DNA from: Petaurus breviceps papuanus
Lineage: Eukaryota > Chordata > Mammalia > Diprotodontia > Petauridae
Reading direction: 5' to 3'
Assembly (NCBI GenBank): GCA_028583685.1
Contig: JAMXIF010000002.1
Span: forward strand, 61,863,178 to 61,927,177
DNA length: 64,000 nucleotides
The position numbers were made by a program, and so were the translations under genes. The notes under the pieces were generated by a model. The model worked only from the letters and a program-made list of their open reading frames with translations. It was not told where the DNA came from and ran no database searches. Position 1 is the stretch's first letter. Every line of letters begins with the position of its first letter. Shown in pieces: positions 53,043 to 63,560 of this stretch.

Positions 53043-53457
53043 AACACATATAGAAATTAAGGCTTGTCTACAAAATCAGCAAATGACATAAACCAGACAC
53101 ATCTAGCTTCACCTTCTTTGCTACTGGATCATTCTGTTGGGTGACTGTTCTAAGCTGTTATTTCCAGAAGAACAGTGTATTAATCACAGTGAACTTTGGA
53201 GGTCTTCTCCGAATTGAGTCAGTAGTTATAGCTTTTTCAGCCTTATTTTTTCAGCAACAAATCTGCCTTAACAGTAAGTTGCCAACACATGAGGGCTGAC
53301 TCCTTTAAAAGATGTCACATATGATGACAGCTTTGTTACCATTAATGTGTTGTTCACAGCAAGGAGCAGAGTCCTTGTGTCTTTACATAGAAATACATTT
53401 CTTGCACATGGCACTTTAGTTCTTCCCTGATCCACAAGAGGGATTAATTAGAATTTG
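53043..53457. other. Unassigned sequence
   Basis: No gene or repeat recognised. Confidence 0.5.
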
Positions 53458-53467
53458 TTAAACACTT

Positions 53468-53686
53468 GGGCAGTTAGGTGGTATAGTGGATAGAGTACCA
53501 GGTCTGACGTCAGGGAGGATCATCTTTCTGAGTTCAAATCTGGCTACTAACTGTGTGACCCTGGGCAACTCACTTAACCCATTTGTCTGTTTCCTCATCT
53601 GTGAAATGAGCTGGAGAAGGGAATGGTAAACCCTCTTTGCGGTGGGGGGGGTATGCAAATAGTTGGACATGATTGAACAACAACAA
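53468..53686 (+). mobile_element. tRNA-derived SINE with RTE-like tail
   Basis: 'gggcagttaggtggtatag', 'ctgtgtgaccctgggcaactcacttaaccc', 'gagctggagaagggaatggtaaacc', and the end 'agttggacatgattgaacaacaac'. Duplications TTAAACACTT (53458-53467) and TTAAATACTT (53687-53696), one mismatch. It interrupts an antisense L2. Confidence 0.93.
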
Positions 53687-53696
53687 TTAAATACTT

Positions 53697-53835
53697 TGAG
53701 GCAGGTGCTATGATAACACTGGGTATATAGCGGCAAAAATAAAATAGTCTCTAACTTCATGGAAATTCTGTTCTAATGTGACAATGAGATGTATATAAAT
53801 AAGCACATGTATAATGTGTACGAAATGAATGAATG
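53697..53835 (-). mobile_element. L2 LINE 3' end, antisense
   Basis: 'gaggcaggtgctatgataacactgg', 'agtctctaacttcatggaaattctgttctaatg'. The tip lies on the other side of the SINE (about 53450). Confidence 0.7.
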
Positions 53836-53847
53836 GTAGTTTGGGGC

Positions 53848-53995
53848 ACTATATGGTACAGTGGCTGGAAAACTGGACTTGGAGTCAGGGAGACCTAAGT
53901 TCAAATTATTGTGTGTACTACTTATGCTGTGACTCTGGGAAAATCACTTAATCTCTTTGTGCCTCAGCAACTCCCTAGCACCAAGTCATGGATGG
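53848..53995 (+). mobile_element. CORE-SINE fragment
   Basis: 'gggcactatatggtacagtgg', 'cttggagtcagggagacctaagttcaaa', and 'atcacttaatctctttgtgcctcagc'. Confidence 0.82.
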
Positions 53996-54162
53996 TAGTG
54001 AGTCCTAGAATGTTGATAAGAGCAAGGCCCAGATTTTGAAGCCCTCAAATTCTTTTATAGAAAATAATTAGAAAGTGTCAGTGGTAACTGGAGGAGTTAT
54101 CTATTGCAGAGTCCTCCTCATTGTGGATGTGTTTAAAAAATAGCCATAAAAAAGTATGCCTC

Positions 54163-54464
54163 AGGGCGGCCAGGTGGTGCAGTGAGTGGGAGCGCTACCC
54201 CAGAATCAGGAGACCTGGGATTGAATCCACGCTCAGATACTTAGCACCCACCCAGAAACAGCTGGCCGTGTAACCTTGAGCAGTTTACTTAACCCCAATT
54301 GCTTAGGGGCGGCCAGGTGGCTCAGCAAGCAAGAGCACGGGCCCCAGAGTCGGGAGACCTGGGATCGAATCCGGGCTCAGATACTCAGCACCACACCCAG
54401 AAATAACTGGCTGTGTAACTTTGAGCAAGTTGCTTAACCCCCATTGCTTTAAAAAAAAAAAAAA
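54163..54464 (+). mobile_element. Tandem dimer of tRNA-derived SINEs
   Basis: Monomer 1 (54164-54305) and monomer 2 (54306-54464) both begin GGGCGGCCAGGTGG and include 'caggagacctgggat' or 'cgggagacctgggat', GCTCAGATACT and CCCAGAAA. They are roughly 80-85% alike by eye. The first has no poly(A); a single A-tail follows the second. One pair of short direct repeats GTATGCCT (54154-54161 and 54466-54473) encloses both, suggesting a single insertion. The 5' sequence differs from the other SINEs in the window. Confidence 0.85.
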
Positions 54465-54474
54465 GGTATGCCTT

Positions 54475-55310
54475 GAGGACTGATGCTTTCTTTTGATGAA
54501 TTTTACTATCAATAATAATGATTAGAATCAGTTTACTTTATGAATGAGATATTTGGTTAGTTCAAACGTAGCTAAGGGGTTAAACATAAATATTTAAAGA
54601 AGACAAACTGTTTCCATTAACCTGAGATGCTAAATTTTGACTGAGTAGCCAGTGTCTCTTTCTCTTCTGGAACATGCTAATCTCAGTTTTTTCATAGTTC
54701 CTTCTGGCTTCTCCTTTTCCCCTTGGAATCAGCTCAGCAGTGTCTGTGGAGGTAAGATAGCTTTATATGTGTAGCTAAATTATGTGCTTCATAGGGCAGA
54801 CATCATATCTGAGGATGCATTTATATTTGTCGAATAATGTATCACCTTAACTCTCTATCTCTTTTCAAATCCCATCTGAAAATCTTTCTCTCTTCTTTCC
54901 AACGCCTTGCTCCCTTTGCTATTATTTAATTCTGCAAATGGCACAGGGACACATTCTATGTGGAAAATGTCATGCAAATAAAGTTGTATTCAGTCTGATG
55001 TATGTCTAATTTCTCTGGTGTATTAAGATGTAGTATATTATAACATACATCAAGTACATGAGCACATATAGTGAGTAGAGAGGTTCAATAATTGTTGAAT
55101 GGGAACCTCGCATTACATATCCTCTGGCTTTATAAGATTTGATTGCTAGAATTGTGTTCAGTAAAACTAAATTCTACATTAGATGGGGGCATAAATGCAT
55201 TTGAACACAGCTAAGGGAGGTATTCATGATCACTGATATCGAATTCAACAAGAGCTAAGGAATGAAGAGTATTAGGTTCCTTCCCATTCCATTATTTTGG
55301 GGTGGACAAC
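54475..55310. other. Unassigned sequence
   Basis: No gene or repeat recognised. An AATAAAG motif at about 54977 is isolated and not evidence of a transcript. Confidence 0.45.
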
Positions 55311-55314
55311 TTTG

Positions 55315-55665
55315 CAAACCAACCATCCTCTTCACCCATTGAACTCTCATTTATCCTTTAAAGCCCAATTCAATTCTCCCCCTTCCACAAAGCCTCCCTG
55401 GCTCCTACATCTTGTTATCTCTCTCTATTTATGCCTCACATAACACTTTGTTTATTTTTTTTATTTGTTCTTTAATGAACTTTTCTTGAAATATTATGGA
55501 TTATAGTTGCGTGTTTTTGTATCTTATCCTATCATTAGACTGCCTGCAAATTTCATGAGAATAGGGACTTAGCTAGACTTTTTATCTCTGAATACCTTCA
55601 GTGCCAGAATAGTACTTACATGTACATGCTTAATAAGTGTTTGCTGTAAGAATGAATGAATAAGC
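55315..55665 (+). mobile_element. L2 LINE 3' region
   Basis: 'tttaaagcccaattcaattctcccccttccacaaagcctccctgg', 'ctgcctgcaaatttcatgagaataggga', and the tail 'gcttaataagtgtttgctg...gaatgaatg'. Confidence 0.88.
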
Positions 55666-55669
55666 TCTC

Positions 55670-56040
55670 TTGAGTCCTAGTAAAAGCTAAGTGTTCCTGG
55701 TTCCACATTATGGGATTTCATGTTGTTCCTGCTTTCATGGATGGGTCCTTCTCCTTGCCCTTTTGCACCACAGTAGGCTGAAATTTTAAGAGACATATGT
55801 GCTGAAGTATAGATAATACTTCATGATCTTGATCACATCACCACTGCTTTCTGAGAAGTGGATCTAGTTAGAGCTTCTGGCCTAAGGAAGGAGCAAAGCC
55901 ATCCAAAGTGTCTGAATTCTCTATATAAAGCATCCTTCCTCCAAAGCCATTTCCTGCTGTTCCTGCCCCCTCACTACTATCAAGGATATAAACTAAGCCT
56001 GATTGGCAGTGATTTATTGGATGTCTTCTGGGGTTAAGGG
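55670..56040. other. Unassigned sequence
   Basis: No gene or repeat recognised. Confidence 0.45.
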
Positions 56041-56045
56041 GAGAC

Positions 56046-56310
56046 TGGGCAGTTAGGTGGTACAATAGATAGAGGACTGTCCTGGAGTAAGGAAGACCTA
56101 TATTCAAATCTGTCCTTAGACACACACTAGGTGTGTGACACTGAGCAAGTCACCCAACCTCTGTTTGCCTCAGTTTCCTTTTCTGTGAAATGAGGATAAC
56201 AATAGCACCTGTCTCCTAGGGTTGTTATGAGGATCAAATAAAATTATAGAACACTTGGAATATTGTAAGTGCTATATAAATGTTAGCTATTATTGTCATT
56301 ATTTCTAGCT
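56046..56310 (+). mobile_element. CORE-SINE (Mar1/Ther-1 type), near full length
   Basis: GGGCAGTTAGGTGGTACAAT head, 'gagcaagtcacccaacctctgtttgcctcagtttcc', CORE 'gtgaaatgaggataacaatagcacctg', and the L2-type tail 'aagtgctatataaatgttagctattattg'. Confidence 0.92.
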
Positions 56311-56604
56311 TTTTGAGAGATTTACTGCTGGAGGCAAAGAGTCTTGCAATTCACAGAGGAGCCAGTGGGACTAATTTTTTTTAAATCTTCTTTTTCAATT
56401 AATAAATGTGTATTTTCTTTCCTCTTCCATCTCTCTCACCAATTTAAAGGAAAAAAAATAAAAACAAGAGTTTTGTAACAAGCATAGTCAAGCAAAATAC
56501 ATATATTGTCCTTGTGTAAAAACAAATCTGACTGCATTTTGTATCCATCAGCTCTGTCAGCAACTGGGTAACATATGGATGTAAGTGAATGGGACCAGTT
56601 AAAG

Positions 56605-56815
56605 CTAATAGCAATCTGGGTGGCACTATGGTAGAGAGAGAATCAGTCCCTAACAAGGTCTAGGTACAAGTTATGCTTCTGACACTGCTTGAGTGATTCT
56701 GGGTAAGTAACTTAACCTCTCAGTGCTTTAGGTAACTTTTTAAGACTTCAGCTTTCGGAGAAGGTGCTGGCCTACAGTGATGGAGGACATTCTCTGCTAT
56801 AACTTCTAAATCATG
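56605..56815 (+). mobile_element. CORE-SINE with alternative tail
   Basis: 'tctgggtggcactatgg', 'gattctgggtaagtaacttaacctctcagtgc', and the tail 'taagacttcagctttcggagaaggtgctggcctac'. The same tail class is seen near 26.9-27.1 kb. Confidence 0.72.
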
Positions 56816-56817
56816 TA

Positions 56818-57330
56818 CCAAGTTTTGTCATATCTTGGTATATGGTTTAAGACATTGGTCTATTCCTAGTTTCTGCCATACAATTTTCCAGTTTTCCTGG
56901 CAGTTTTTGTTAAATAGTGAGTTCTTGGCCTAGATATTGGAGTCTTTGGGTTTATCATATGGTAGATTACTATAGTTATTCTCCCTCTAATATACTGCTT
57001 GAAAAATTGAGGGTTCAAAAATTCTGCAAGGAATTATAGACTTGAGCAGCACTAATTGGGACTGGAGACACCTGTGGGAGGTATGCCAGGGCCTATGGAG
57101 ACTTGATTGACTTCAATATATCAGTTTAGAGCATCAGGACCTTAGTTGGCCTTTAAATGATGAATTTCTTATACTGAAGTATTGCTGTAGCCCATAGGGC
57201 TTGTATCTCCTATGGGAAGAGAGGTATGGTATGCCTCAAACTATTCACAGTCTTTTTAAAGCATTATACTTATAGGCCTTATTTGTACTTTCATACAAGA
57301 TAGGATGCTTTCTCTTTTTAACATCATCTC
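56818..57330. other. Unassigned sequence
   Basis: No gene or repeat recognised. Confidence 0.45.
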
Positions 57331-57334
57331 TTCA

Positions 57335-57620
57335 AATGCCTAACTTTATTCTGAGTTCTGATCAAGAGTCAGTTCCTAGATGAGACCTTTCCAGATGCCT
57401 ACAATGATTATTTTTAGCCCTTTTACCCTTCCCTTAAAAAAATTACTGTATTGCATTTACTTATCTGTGTATATGCTATTTCCCTCCAGTATTATATAAT
57501 CTCCTTGAGGACGGGGATTATTTTTATTTTTGTCTTTGTTCTACTGCCCTCCCTACTCCTCTCACCTCAGTACGTAGCTGATACATATAGTAAACCAGCT
57601 CAATAAATGTTTGCTGAACT
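57335..57620 (+). mobile_element. L2 LINE 3' region
   Basis: 'gatgagacctttccagatgcc', 'ataatctccttgaggacggggatta', and the end 'aaaccagctcaataaatgtttgctgaac'. Confidence 0.87.
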
Positions 57621-57624
57621 TCTA

Positions 57625-58065
57625 TGAGCAGACCACCTCTTGCTTTCAGTTTACTTGGTGGGGTCAGAAGCCCAAAGGTTCCTTCGTTTTTCACCCTGAA
57701 CCTTTGGAATCATAACTGTCAATCAAGATCATTTCTAAGTGATCCGACCTTTCTTCCAATATAAAAATCCTCTCTTCAATATCTCAGAATGTTTTCTTGA
57801 AAGAAAAGCTGTGGGAAGAGGGGTATGTATGTGTGTGTATGTATTTGAACCCCAACTGCAAATGGATCTTGGGGTATTTTGGGGATAAGTGGTCCTCTTC
57901 CCATGTTTTACCTCTCCTATGCATTTCATAATAACTTGCAGTTCTCAGCACTGGAATTTGCCTCAGCAGCAAATCCTGAAATTCCTGAAATCATGGTTAG
58001 CTCTTTTTGTCTATGCTTTCGTTCTGGATCTTAGCATTCTTACACACAGATTATGATCACTGGTA
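57625..58065. other. Unassigned sequence
   Basis: No gene or repeat recognised; a short TATGTGTG run lies near 57825. Confidence 0.45.
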
Positions 58066-58069
58066 GTAG

Positions 58070-58098
58070 AAGTGATAGATAGATAGATAGTTAGAAGT

Positions 58099-58148
<50 letters not shown>

Positions 58149-58158
58149 NNNNNNNNNN

Positions 58159-58205
<47 letters not shown>
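58070..58205. repeat. (GATA)n microsatellite with assembly gap
   Basis: About 110 bp of GATA units with one GTTAGAAGTG interruption. Ten Ns at 58149-58158 fall inside, so the true array length is unknown. Confidence 0.97.
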
Positions 58206-58345
58206 ACTTTCATTAAGTACTTATGATGTACCAGGCACTGTGCTACAAATACAAGCAAAAAAGACAGTTCCTACCCGCAAGGAGCTTACATTCTAATGGG
58301 ATCAAGATAGCATTTAAAAGGGAGCTAGGAGGCTGGGGGCAGGCA
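58206..58345 (-). mobile_element. L2 LINE 3' end, antisense
   Basis: 'cattaagtacttatgatgtaccaggcactgtgc' followed by 'cagttcctacccgcaaggagcttacattctaatgg'. Confidence 0.9.
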
Positions 58346-58349
58346 GGGG

Positions 58350-58750
58350 AAATATTCTTCATTGTTTATCATTTCTGGTTTAAGTTGGCTTCTACTCTTT
58401 TTAAGCCATATATATCATAAGAATTTGAACCCTAGAGGTTCCTTCAGATTCTACTTATTAAGTATCCTACTCAGTCAAATAGCAATTATAAAAATTAAAA
58501 AGGAGAATTATGTTTCAGGGCAGTCTGCTATTGATTACTGATATCTCTTCAATCAGAAACACACAGGAATAAGCCAGGCTTATAACTCTCAGAGATACAA
58601 GGAGAGGACTTGCTTTAACTCTTCAAGAATACATCTGTTCAAAGACCTAGACCCATTTCATAAGAGGCACTGAAGGCTAAAGTAGAACTAATAAGTTTTC
58701 ACAAGATTTTAGTCTCATTATTAAACTTCAAAATCAGATAGAATATGGGA
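58350..58750. other. Unassigned sequence
   Basis: No gene or repeat recognised. Confidence 0.45.
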
Positions 58751-58754
58751 GCAT

Positions 58755-59390
58755 GTGGTATGAAGTATTGGAGACTGAGTCCAGAGAATTAAGTTCTAGT
58801 CCTGGTCCTGACATTAGCTACATCCTGCAACCTTACATAGAAGATTTCATTTCTGTGGTCTTTAATATCTTATCCCACCTCCATGTCATTACACTGGTGG
58901 TCCCCCGAGAATAGAAGGCACCCCCTCCTCCACTCCACCTCATGGATTGCATAGCATCCTTCAAATCAAGAGTTTAGGTACCACCCCCTAGAGGAAGCCT
59001 TCCTTGATTCCCCAATAATGCCTGCCCCCTCCCACTTTTGGTAATCAAGAGCCTTTTCTTTTGGAAATTACTTCTTATTTTTTGTTTACATTTTGCATCT
59101 GTGTGAACATTCTGTATTTCTCTCCACTCCCACCCCAGTAGAATGTAAGTTTCTTGAGAGTGAGCACAGCTTCATTTTGGTTATTGTATTCCTAGTCCAG
59201 TGCCTTGAACACAGAAAGTAGATGCTTAATAAAAAAACACATTGAATTGAATAAAAATGATCAGATTAGATGATCTCTAAAATCCCTTTCAGCTATAGTC
59301 CTCTGATCTACAAAATGAGGGGGTTGGCATAAATGACCTTGGAGATCCTTGTTGGCTCTGAGGTGCTTTGGTTGATGATTCTATATAAGA
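58755..59390 (+). mobile_element. MIR3-type SINE split by an L2
   Basis: The SINE head is at 58755-58865 ('gtggtatgaagtattggagactgagtcc', 'gttctagtcctggtcctgac'). An L2 lies at 58870-59250, and CR1-type tail text at 59255-59390 ('agattagatgatctctaaaatccctttcagc', then a second 'gagggggttggcataaatgacc'). Two tail-like ends suggest that more than one SINE contributed. Confidence 0.6.
58870..59250 (+). mobile_element. L2 LINE 3' region nested in SINE sequence
   Basis: 'cccctagaggaagccttccttgattcccc', 'agaatgtaagtttcttgagagtgagc', and 'tagtccagtgccttgaacac...atgcttaataaaa', ending ATTGAATTGAATAAAA. Confidence 0.87.
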
Positions 59391-59394
59391 GCTG

Positions 59395-59820
59395 CAACGG
59401 AGCATGGACAGCAGGGCTGGGAGGAGAAAAGAAGGAGAGGTTGGAGAAGAGCAGGTAATAGTTGTTGTTGCATTAAAAAACATCTTTTCCCTCTTCCCAC
59501 AGCAGCTGTTTACTTAGAAAACAAGACTTGAGTTTTCCCAACACAACAGTGCTATGAAAGTACAATTACCTGCTGTGACAGGCCTATCTTTTATTTCCCC
59601 AAGAACCAGATAGAGGCAGTGAGCTTTTCTGTCTGAGCAATGACCTCGCCCAAGTGATTCAAGTTCTGAAAATCAGCTGGGCATGAGGAAGGAAAGACAG
59701 GACCTATGGTTAGGCTGGTAGTCTGTCAGATGGATGCAAGCTGGGCAGCAATAGAAAGCCATTTTCTTTCTTCTTTTAGCCATGGGGTGGCTATAGACTC
59801 AATTCTTGGAGCTGGACAAT
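59395..59820. other. Unassigned sequence
   Basis: No gene or repeat recognised. Confidence 0.45.
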
Positions 59821-59829
59821 ATCTTAGAG

Positions 59830-60020
59830 CAGGGAGCCAACCTTTTTGGTGTCATGGGCCCCTTTGGCAGTCTGGTGAAGTCCATGGACCACTTCTGAAA
59901 ATAAAATTTTAAAATTCAATGAAATAAAATGCATAGGATCACAAAGGAAACCAATTATGTAAAAATAGTTACGAAAAAATATTTTTGAAAAGTTCACTGA
60001 TACCAGGTTAAGAAACCCTG
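59830..60020 (+). mobile_element. Short hAT-type MITE
   Basis: Left end CAGGGAGCCAACCTTTTTGG; the reverse-complemented right end is CAGGGTTTCTTAACCTGGTA. Body: 'ggtgtcatgggcccctttggcagtctggtgaag' and 'aaatgcataggatcacaaaggaaacc'. Flanking 8-mers TCTTAGAG and GCTAAGAA are partly alike. Confidence 0.7.
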
Positions 60021-60029
60021 GCTAAGAAT

Positions 60030-60180
60030 TCATCTAATCTCATCTTTTCATTTTTAACTTGAGGTAACTGAGTCCCAGAAAATGCTGCCCAAGGTCATTG
60101 AGCATGATAGTGATGGAGCTTGGACAAAACCACAAGTCCTCTGAATCCTAGTCTAGTCTAAGGCTTCCTATCTCTGAAGC
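60030..60180 (-). mobile_element. MIR SINE, antisense
   Basis: 'aattcatctaatctcatc', 'taacttgaggtaactgagtcccag', and 'gcccaaggtcattgagcatgatagtgatggagc'. Confidence 0.75.
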
Positions 60181-60184
60181 CTGG

Positions 60185-60545
60185 GATCAGGAGAGAAAGC
60201 CTGGGAAGTTCCTGGGAAGTTTCAGTAGTCAGGTCTTTCTTGCCTGGGATAGGGGAGGGGTTAGTCTCACTCAGCCAGTAAGAGTTTGGGCTTGACCTTT
60301 CCTTGTGATTAAAATTCTGCCCTGATGAAATCATAGAAGTAAATTGAGCTGCCTGTTGGTGTGGGTTTATTATTTTCTTTTTTACCCTTCACTCTACTGG
60401 GAATAAAATCCTCAGCTGGGGATAGTTTCTGGAGAGGGAATGTTTTCCCGGTCCCAACTGTTTCTACTTGAGATTCAGGGTATTGAGGTGGACTTGGGGA
60501 GGGCATATTCTCTTCTAAATGTCCCTTATAGTTCATTCCATGAAA
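60185..60545. other. Unassigned sequence
   Basis: No gene or repeat recognised. Confidence 0.45.
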
Positions 60546-60547
60546 AA

Positions 60548-60842
60548 CAGTGGAGTATGATAGAAAAAGAGCACAGGTTGAGGGATGGAAAGTTCAGTTT
60601 AAATATTAGTTCTGCTGGTATAGCAGAATGAAATGGTGTCAGAAGACTTGGCTGGAGCCCCAACTCAGGTCTCTAACTCAACCAGCTGTGTGACCTTGAA
60701 TAAGTGACTTGACCTCTCTGGCTGAGCCTCAGTTTCCTCATCTGAAAAAACAGGACAATCATACTTGCACTATCATACACAGTTGATGTGAAGAAAGCAT
60801 TTTGCAAATTCTAGAGGGCTTTATAAGTGTGAGCTTTAATTG
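60548..60842 (+). mobile_element. MIR SINE copies, overlapping or nested
   Basis: 'gtatgatagaaaaagagcacagg' (60554) is one head. A second, fuller copy runs from about 60617: 'aagacttggctggagccccaactc', 'gtgtgaccttgaataagtgacttgacctctctgg', 'tcctcatctgaaaaaacagg', and 'ttgcaaattctagagggctttataagtgtgagc'. Confidence 0.82.
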
Positions 60843-60844
60843 TG

Positions 60845-61210
60845 CGACCCGAGACTGGTTCTGTGGGCTTTCAATGTTTCAGCTTACTGACCTCCACTCC
60901 TCTTCATTAAAGTATAGTAGGGTTTAATATGATCATCCAGCTAAAGCACCTTGACATCACTGAAAGAAAAGCATTCTAGAAGCCCAAGCTACTCCTCTAC
61001 TCAACTCTCATTCTTCCCTTTTGACTCCAGAGAGTCCAACTGAATCTTATGATTTAACAGTTTTATGTCTTTAGTGCCTAGTATGTTTCCTTATACATTT
61101 TTTTTGAGTAGATCTGTGATTTGATTCATTTCAGTAATTCCTGGTGAGGAAGATTTCTTCACAGTTGTAGCTGAGCGCCTGCTCAGTAATTTAGAGAGTT
61201 GCTGGGATCC
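60845..61210. other. Unassigned sequence
   Basis: No gene or repeat recognised. Confidence 0.45.
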
Positions 61211-61214
61211 CTCA

Positions 61215-61330
61215 GGTGTTCACTGATTTGCCAAGGTCAAACAACCAATATACACTAGAGGCAGGACTTCAACCCAGGTCTTCCTGACTTTGAGGTCAGT
61301 TTTCTATTTGTTGTACCATGACCTCTCATT
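61215..61330 (-). mobile_element. MIR SINE, antisense
   Basis: 'actgatttgccaaggtcaaacaacc' and 'cttcaacccaggtcttcctgactttgagg'. Confidence 0.82.
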
Positions 61331-61474
61331 CTTTGTGTTACTGGTCTTAATTTTTTTTTAAATAAGGACATGCCATGCCCTCCAAAAAATGTACAATTGA
61401 AATTATCAAAGCTATACTTTAAGTCAGGAGATTTCTTGTGCATAATACTCATTAAATTTTTTTGAAACAACTTT

Positions 61475-61640
61475 ACAAACATTTATTTCACTTGAAACTC
61501 ACAACAACTGTGAATGATAGGTACTGCAGGTATTATCACCTTTATTCTTCAGACGAGGAAACTGAAGATCAGGGAAGGGAAATGTGTCCAAAGTCACATG
61601 GTTAGTTGTAGAAACCGAAGTTCCTACTTTTCTGTATTTT
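61475..61640 (-). mobile_element. MIR SINE, antisense
   Basis: 'cttgaaactcacaacaactgtgaatgatagg', 'ttcagacgaggaaactgaagatcaggg', and 'ccaaagtcacatggttag'. Confidence 0.82.
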
Positions 61641-61750
61641 TCTACTGAAGCCCTGCAGAGGGGAGAAAACACTTCCTTCACTCCATTCCTGGTTAGCCAC
61701 TCAAAACAGGACTATCTCTGATTCCAACAGAGAATCATAACCCTCCGAAG

Positions 61751-61901
61751 CTTTTTTTTTTGGAGGGCAATTGGGGTTAAGTGACTTGCCCAAAGTCACA
61801 CAGCTAGTAAGTATGTCAAGTGTCTGAGGCCGAATTTGAGCTCGGGTCCTCCTGACTCCAGGGCTGGTTCTCTATTCACTGTGCCACCTAGCCGCCTCTC
61901 C
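61751..61901 (-). mobile_element. tRNA-derived marsupial SINE, antisense
   Basis: 'ttttttttggagggcaattggggttaagtg', 'cccaaagtcacacagctagtaag', and 'ctattcactgtgccacctagccgcc'. Flanks CCGAAGCTTT (61745) and CCGAAGTTTT (61902) form the duplication, with one mismatch. Confidence 0.94.
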
Positions 61902-61909
61902 CCGAAGTT

Positions 61910-62420
61910 TTGACAGCATGGGAAAATGCCCCATCAAGAGGTTCACTTTAGGCCCCAAGCAGGACTGCATTATTTCTTCTTGTGTACTTTGAAAATTTCA
62001 TAGTGACCCACTATTAAGAGAAAAGAGAATGTTGATGAGACTAGATGAGAGGAAAGATATTCTCTGTTTTCTTCAGTCCTGGGGGGAAGAAATACATGGC
62101 TTGTCTTATGAGCCTAGAATAGGTAAACTCTTCACACTTAATGTGACAGAGAACTGGGTACCAGTACAATTCTTATGGCAAAACTCCTGAATCTACTTGG
62201 GGCAAATATAGTCTAGACAACTAAAACCAAATGCTGAATTGAATTTCCTGCAAAATCAATAGTGAAATTGAGTGTTAGCAGATAGATAGTCCAAGTGCTA
62301 TTTTGATACCCATTAAACTAAAAAAGAGCTAAAGGAAAGGAGGCATCTATTGTTTTGGGGACACCCTCTTTGGAAGATCCATAGTAGGACATGAACAAAA
62401 TTGCACAGGTTGAGAAGGTG
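61910..62420. other. Unassigned sequence
   Basis: No gene or repeat recognised. Confidence 0.45.
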
Positions 62421-62423
62421 AAC

Positions 62424-62535
62424 CAGAGGTGGGGAACTTGTGACCTTGAAGTTTCATGTGGCCCTCTAGGTCCTCAAATGTGGAATCCAAACTTCATAGA
62501 ACAAATCCCCTCAATAAAAGGATTCTGAATCATCT
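62424..62535 (+). mobile_element. Possible DNA transposon remnant
   Basis: 'cagaggtggggaacttgtgaccttgaag' with 'catgtggccctctaggtcctcaaatgtgg' resembles the end of a marsupial hAT-type MITE known to me only by its text. No second terminus is identified. Confidence 0.4.
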
Positions 62536-62539
62536 GAGG

Positions 62540-62582
62540 AATGAATGAATGGATGAATGAATGAATGAATGAATGAATGATG
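62540..62582. repeat. (GAAT)n microsatellite
   Basis: About ten GAAT units. It lies beside the antisense L2 that starts at 62585 and may be an independent expansion. Confidence 0.93.
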
Positions 62583-62584
62583 GT

Positions 62585-62965
62585 GAACAACAAAACATTT
62601 ATTGGGTGCTGGCTATGAGTGAGGTACTATGCTAAGTGCTATGGACACAAACACAAGAAATCAAAATAGTTCCTACCCTCAAGAGGTTTACTTTATTTTC
62701 TTTGCTTTTTGGAGGGCAATTGGGGTTAAGTGACTTGCCCAAGGTCACACAGCTAGTTTTTGTGTCAAGTGTCTGAGGCTGGATTTGAACTCAGGTCCTC
62801 CTGACTCCAGGGCTGGTTCTCTATTCACTGCACCACCTAGCCACCCCAAGAGGTTTGCTTTCTAATGGAGGAAGATAACAAGTACAAAGAAATTTGAAAA
62901 CAGGTTTGGTGAGGGTATGCCCAAGGTATCATGGTTTAGAAATGGTGACCAGAAAGTTACCATGG
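62585..62965 (-). mobile_element. L2 LINE 3' end, antisense, split by a SINE
   Basis: 'aaacatttattgggtgctggctatgagtgaggtac' and 'agttcctaccctcaagagg' precede the SINE. 'tttctaatggaggaagataacaag' resumes after it. Confidence 0.85.
62694..62847 (-). mobile_element. tRNA-derived marsupial SINE, antisense
   Basis: 'gctttttggagggcaattggggttaagtg', 'cccaaggtcacacagctag', and 'ctattcactgcaccacctagccacc'. Duplications AAGAGGTTTACTT (62681-62693) and AAGAGGTTTGCTT (62848-62860), one mismatch. It interrupts L2. Confidence 0.95.
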
Positions 62966-63199
62966 GGTCATAATTCCAGGCAAGACAAGGCAAAAATCAT
63001 CCATTAGTGCCTAGGGTGGTTCCAGGGGCAAAGTGCAAGGTTCTGGTGAGATAAAGGAGTGAAATTATGGAGTCCCTGAAGTATAATGTCACGTAACACT
63101 CCTGGCCTGCTTTTTTCTAAAAAGAAGATCATTCAGGGAACCAGAAGAACTGTATCGAGTTACATATTTTCTTCATGTAGTATTCATCTTTATTAATTC

Positions 63200-63560
63200 A
63201 TTTAAAGAAGTGGAAAGGTAGAATGGTATAAGAGAATTAAGGAGAAAAAATGCTGCTGGTCTAGTAGTCAGGAAGCACCTAGGGTTGAATTCCACCTACA
63301 CAAACTCCTTGGCGGTAGGAATTGTTTCATTTTCTTATCTTTGTGTCCTCATGCCTAGCACAACGCCTTGTAAAAATTTGGCATTTAATAAGTGCTCATC
63401 GAATGAATGAATTCCTACTTGGGTATGATTATGAAATAATCTGAGTTTCCACATCTATGAAGTGGAGATAAAATACCTGTAGCATTTCACATGACAAGTG
63501 TAAGGAGTAAACGAGAAAATATATACAAAATGCTATATAAAGGTCAATTATTAGCTAATT
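63200..63560 (+). mobile_element. MIR SINE split by an L2 3' end
   Basis: MIR head at 63205-63298 ('gctggtctagtagtcaggaagcacctagggttgaattcc'). MIR CORE and tail at 63420-63555 ('tgagtttccacatctatgaagtggagataaaatacctg'). An L2 end separates them. Confidence 0.72.
63300..63415 (+). mobile_element. L2 LINE 3' end nested in a MIR
   Basis: 'aactccttggcggtaggaattg', 'catgcctagcacaacgccttg', and 'aataagtgctcatcgaatgaatgaa'. Confidence 0.87.

Noticed and set aside
54306-54464. tRNA gene
   Set aside because: The A- and B-box-like text belongs to a SINE head. The molecule cannot fold into an intact cloverleaf, and it is followed by a SINE body and poly(A).
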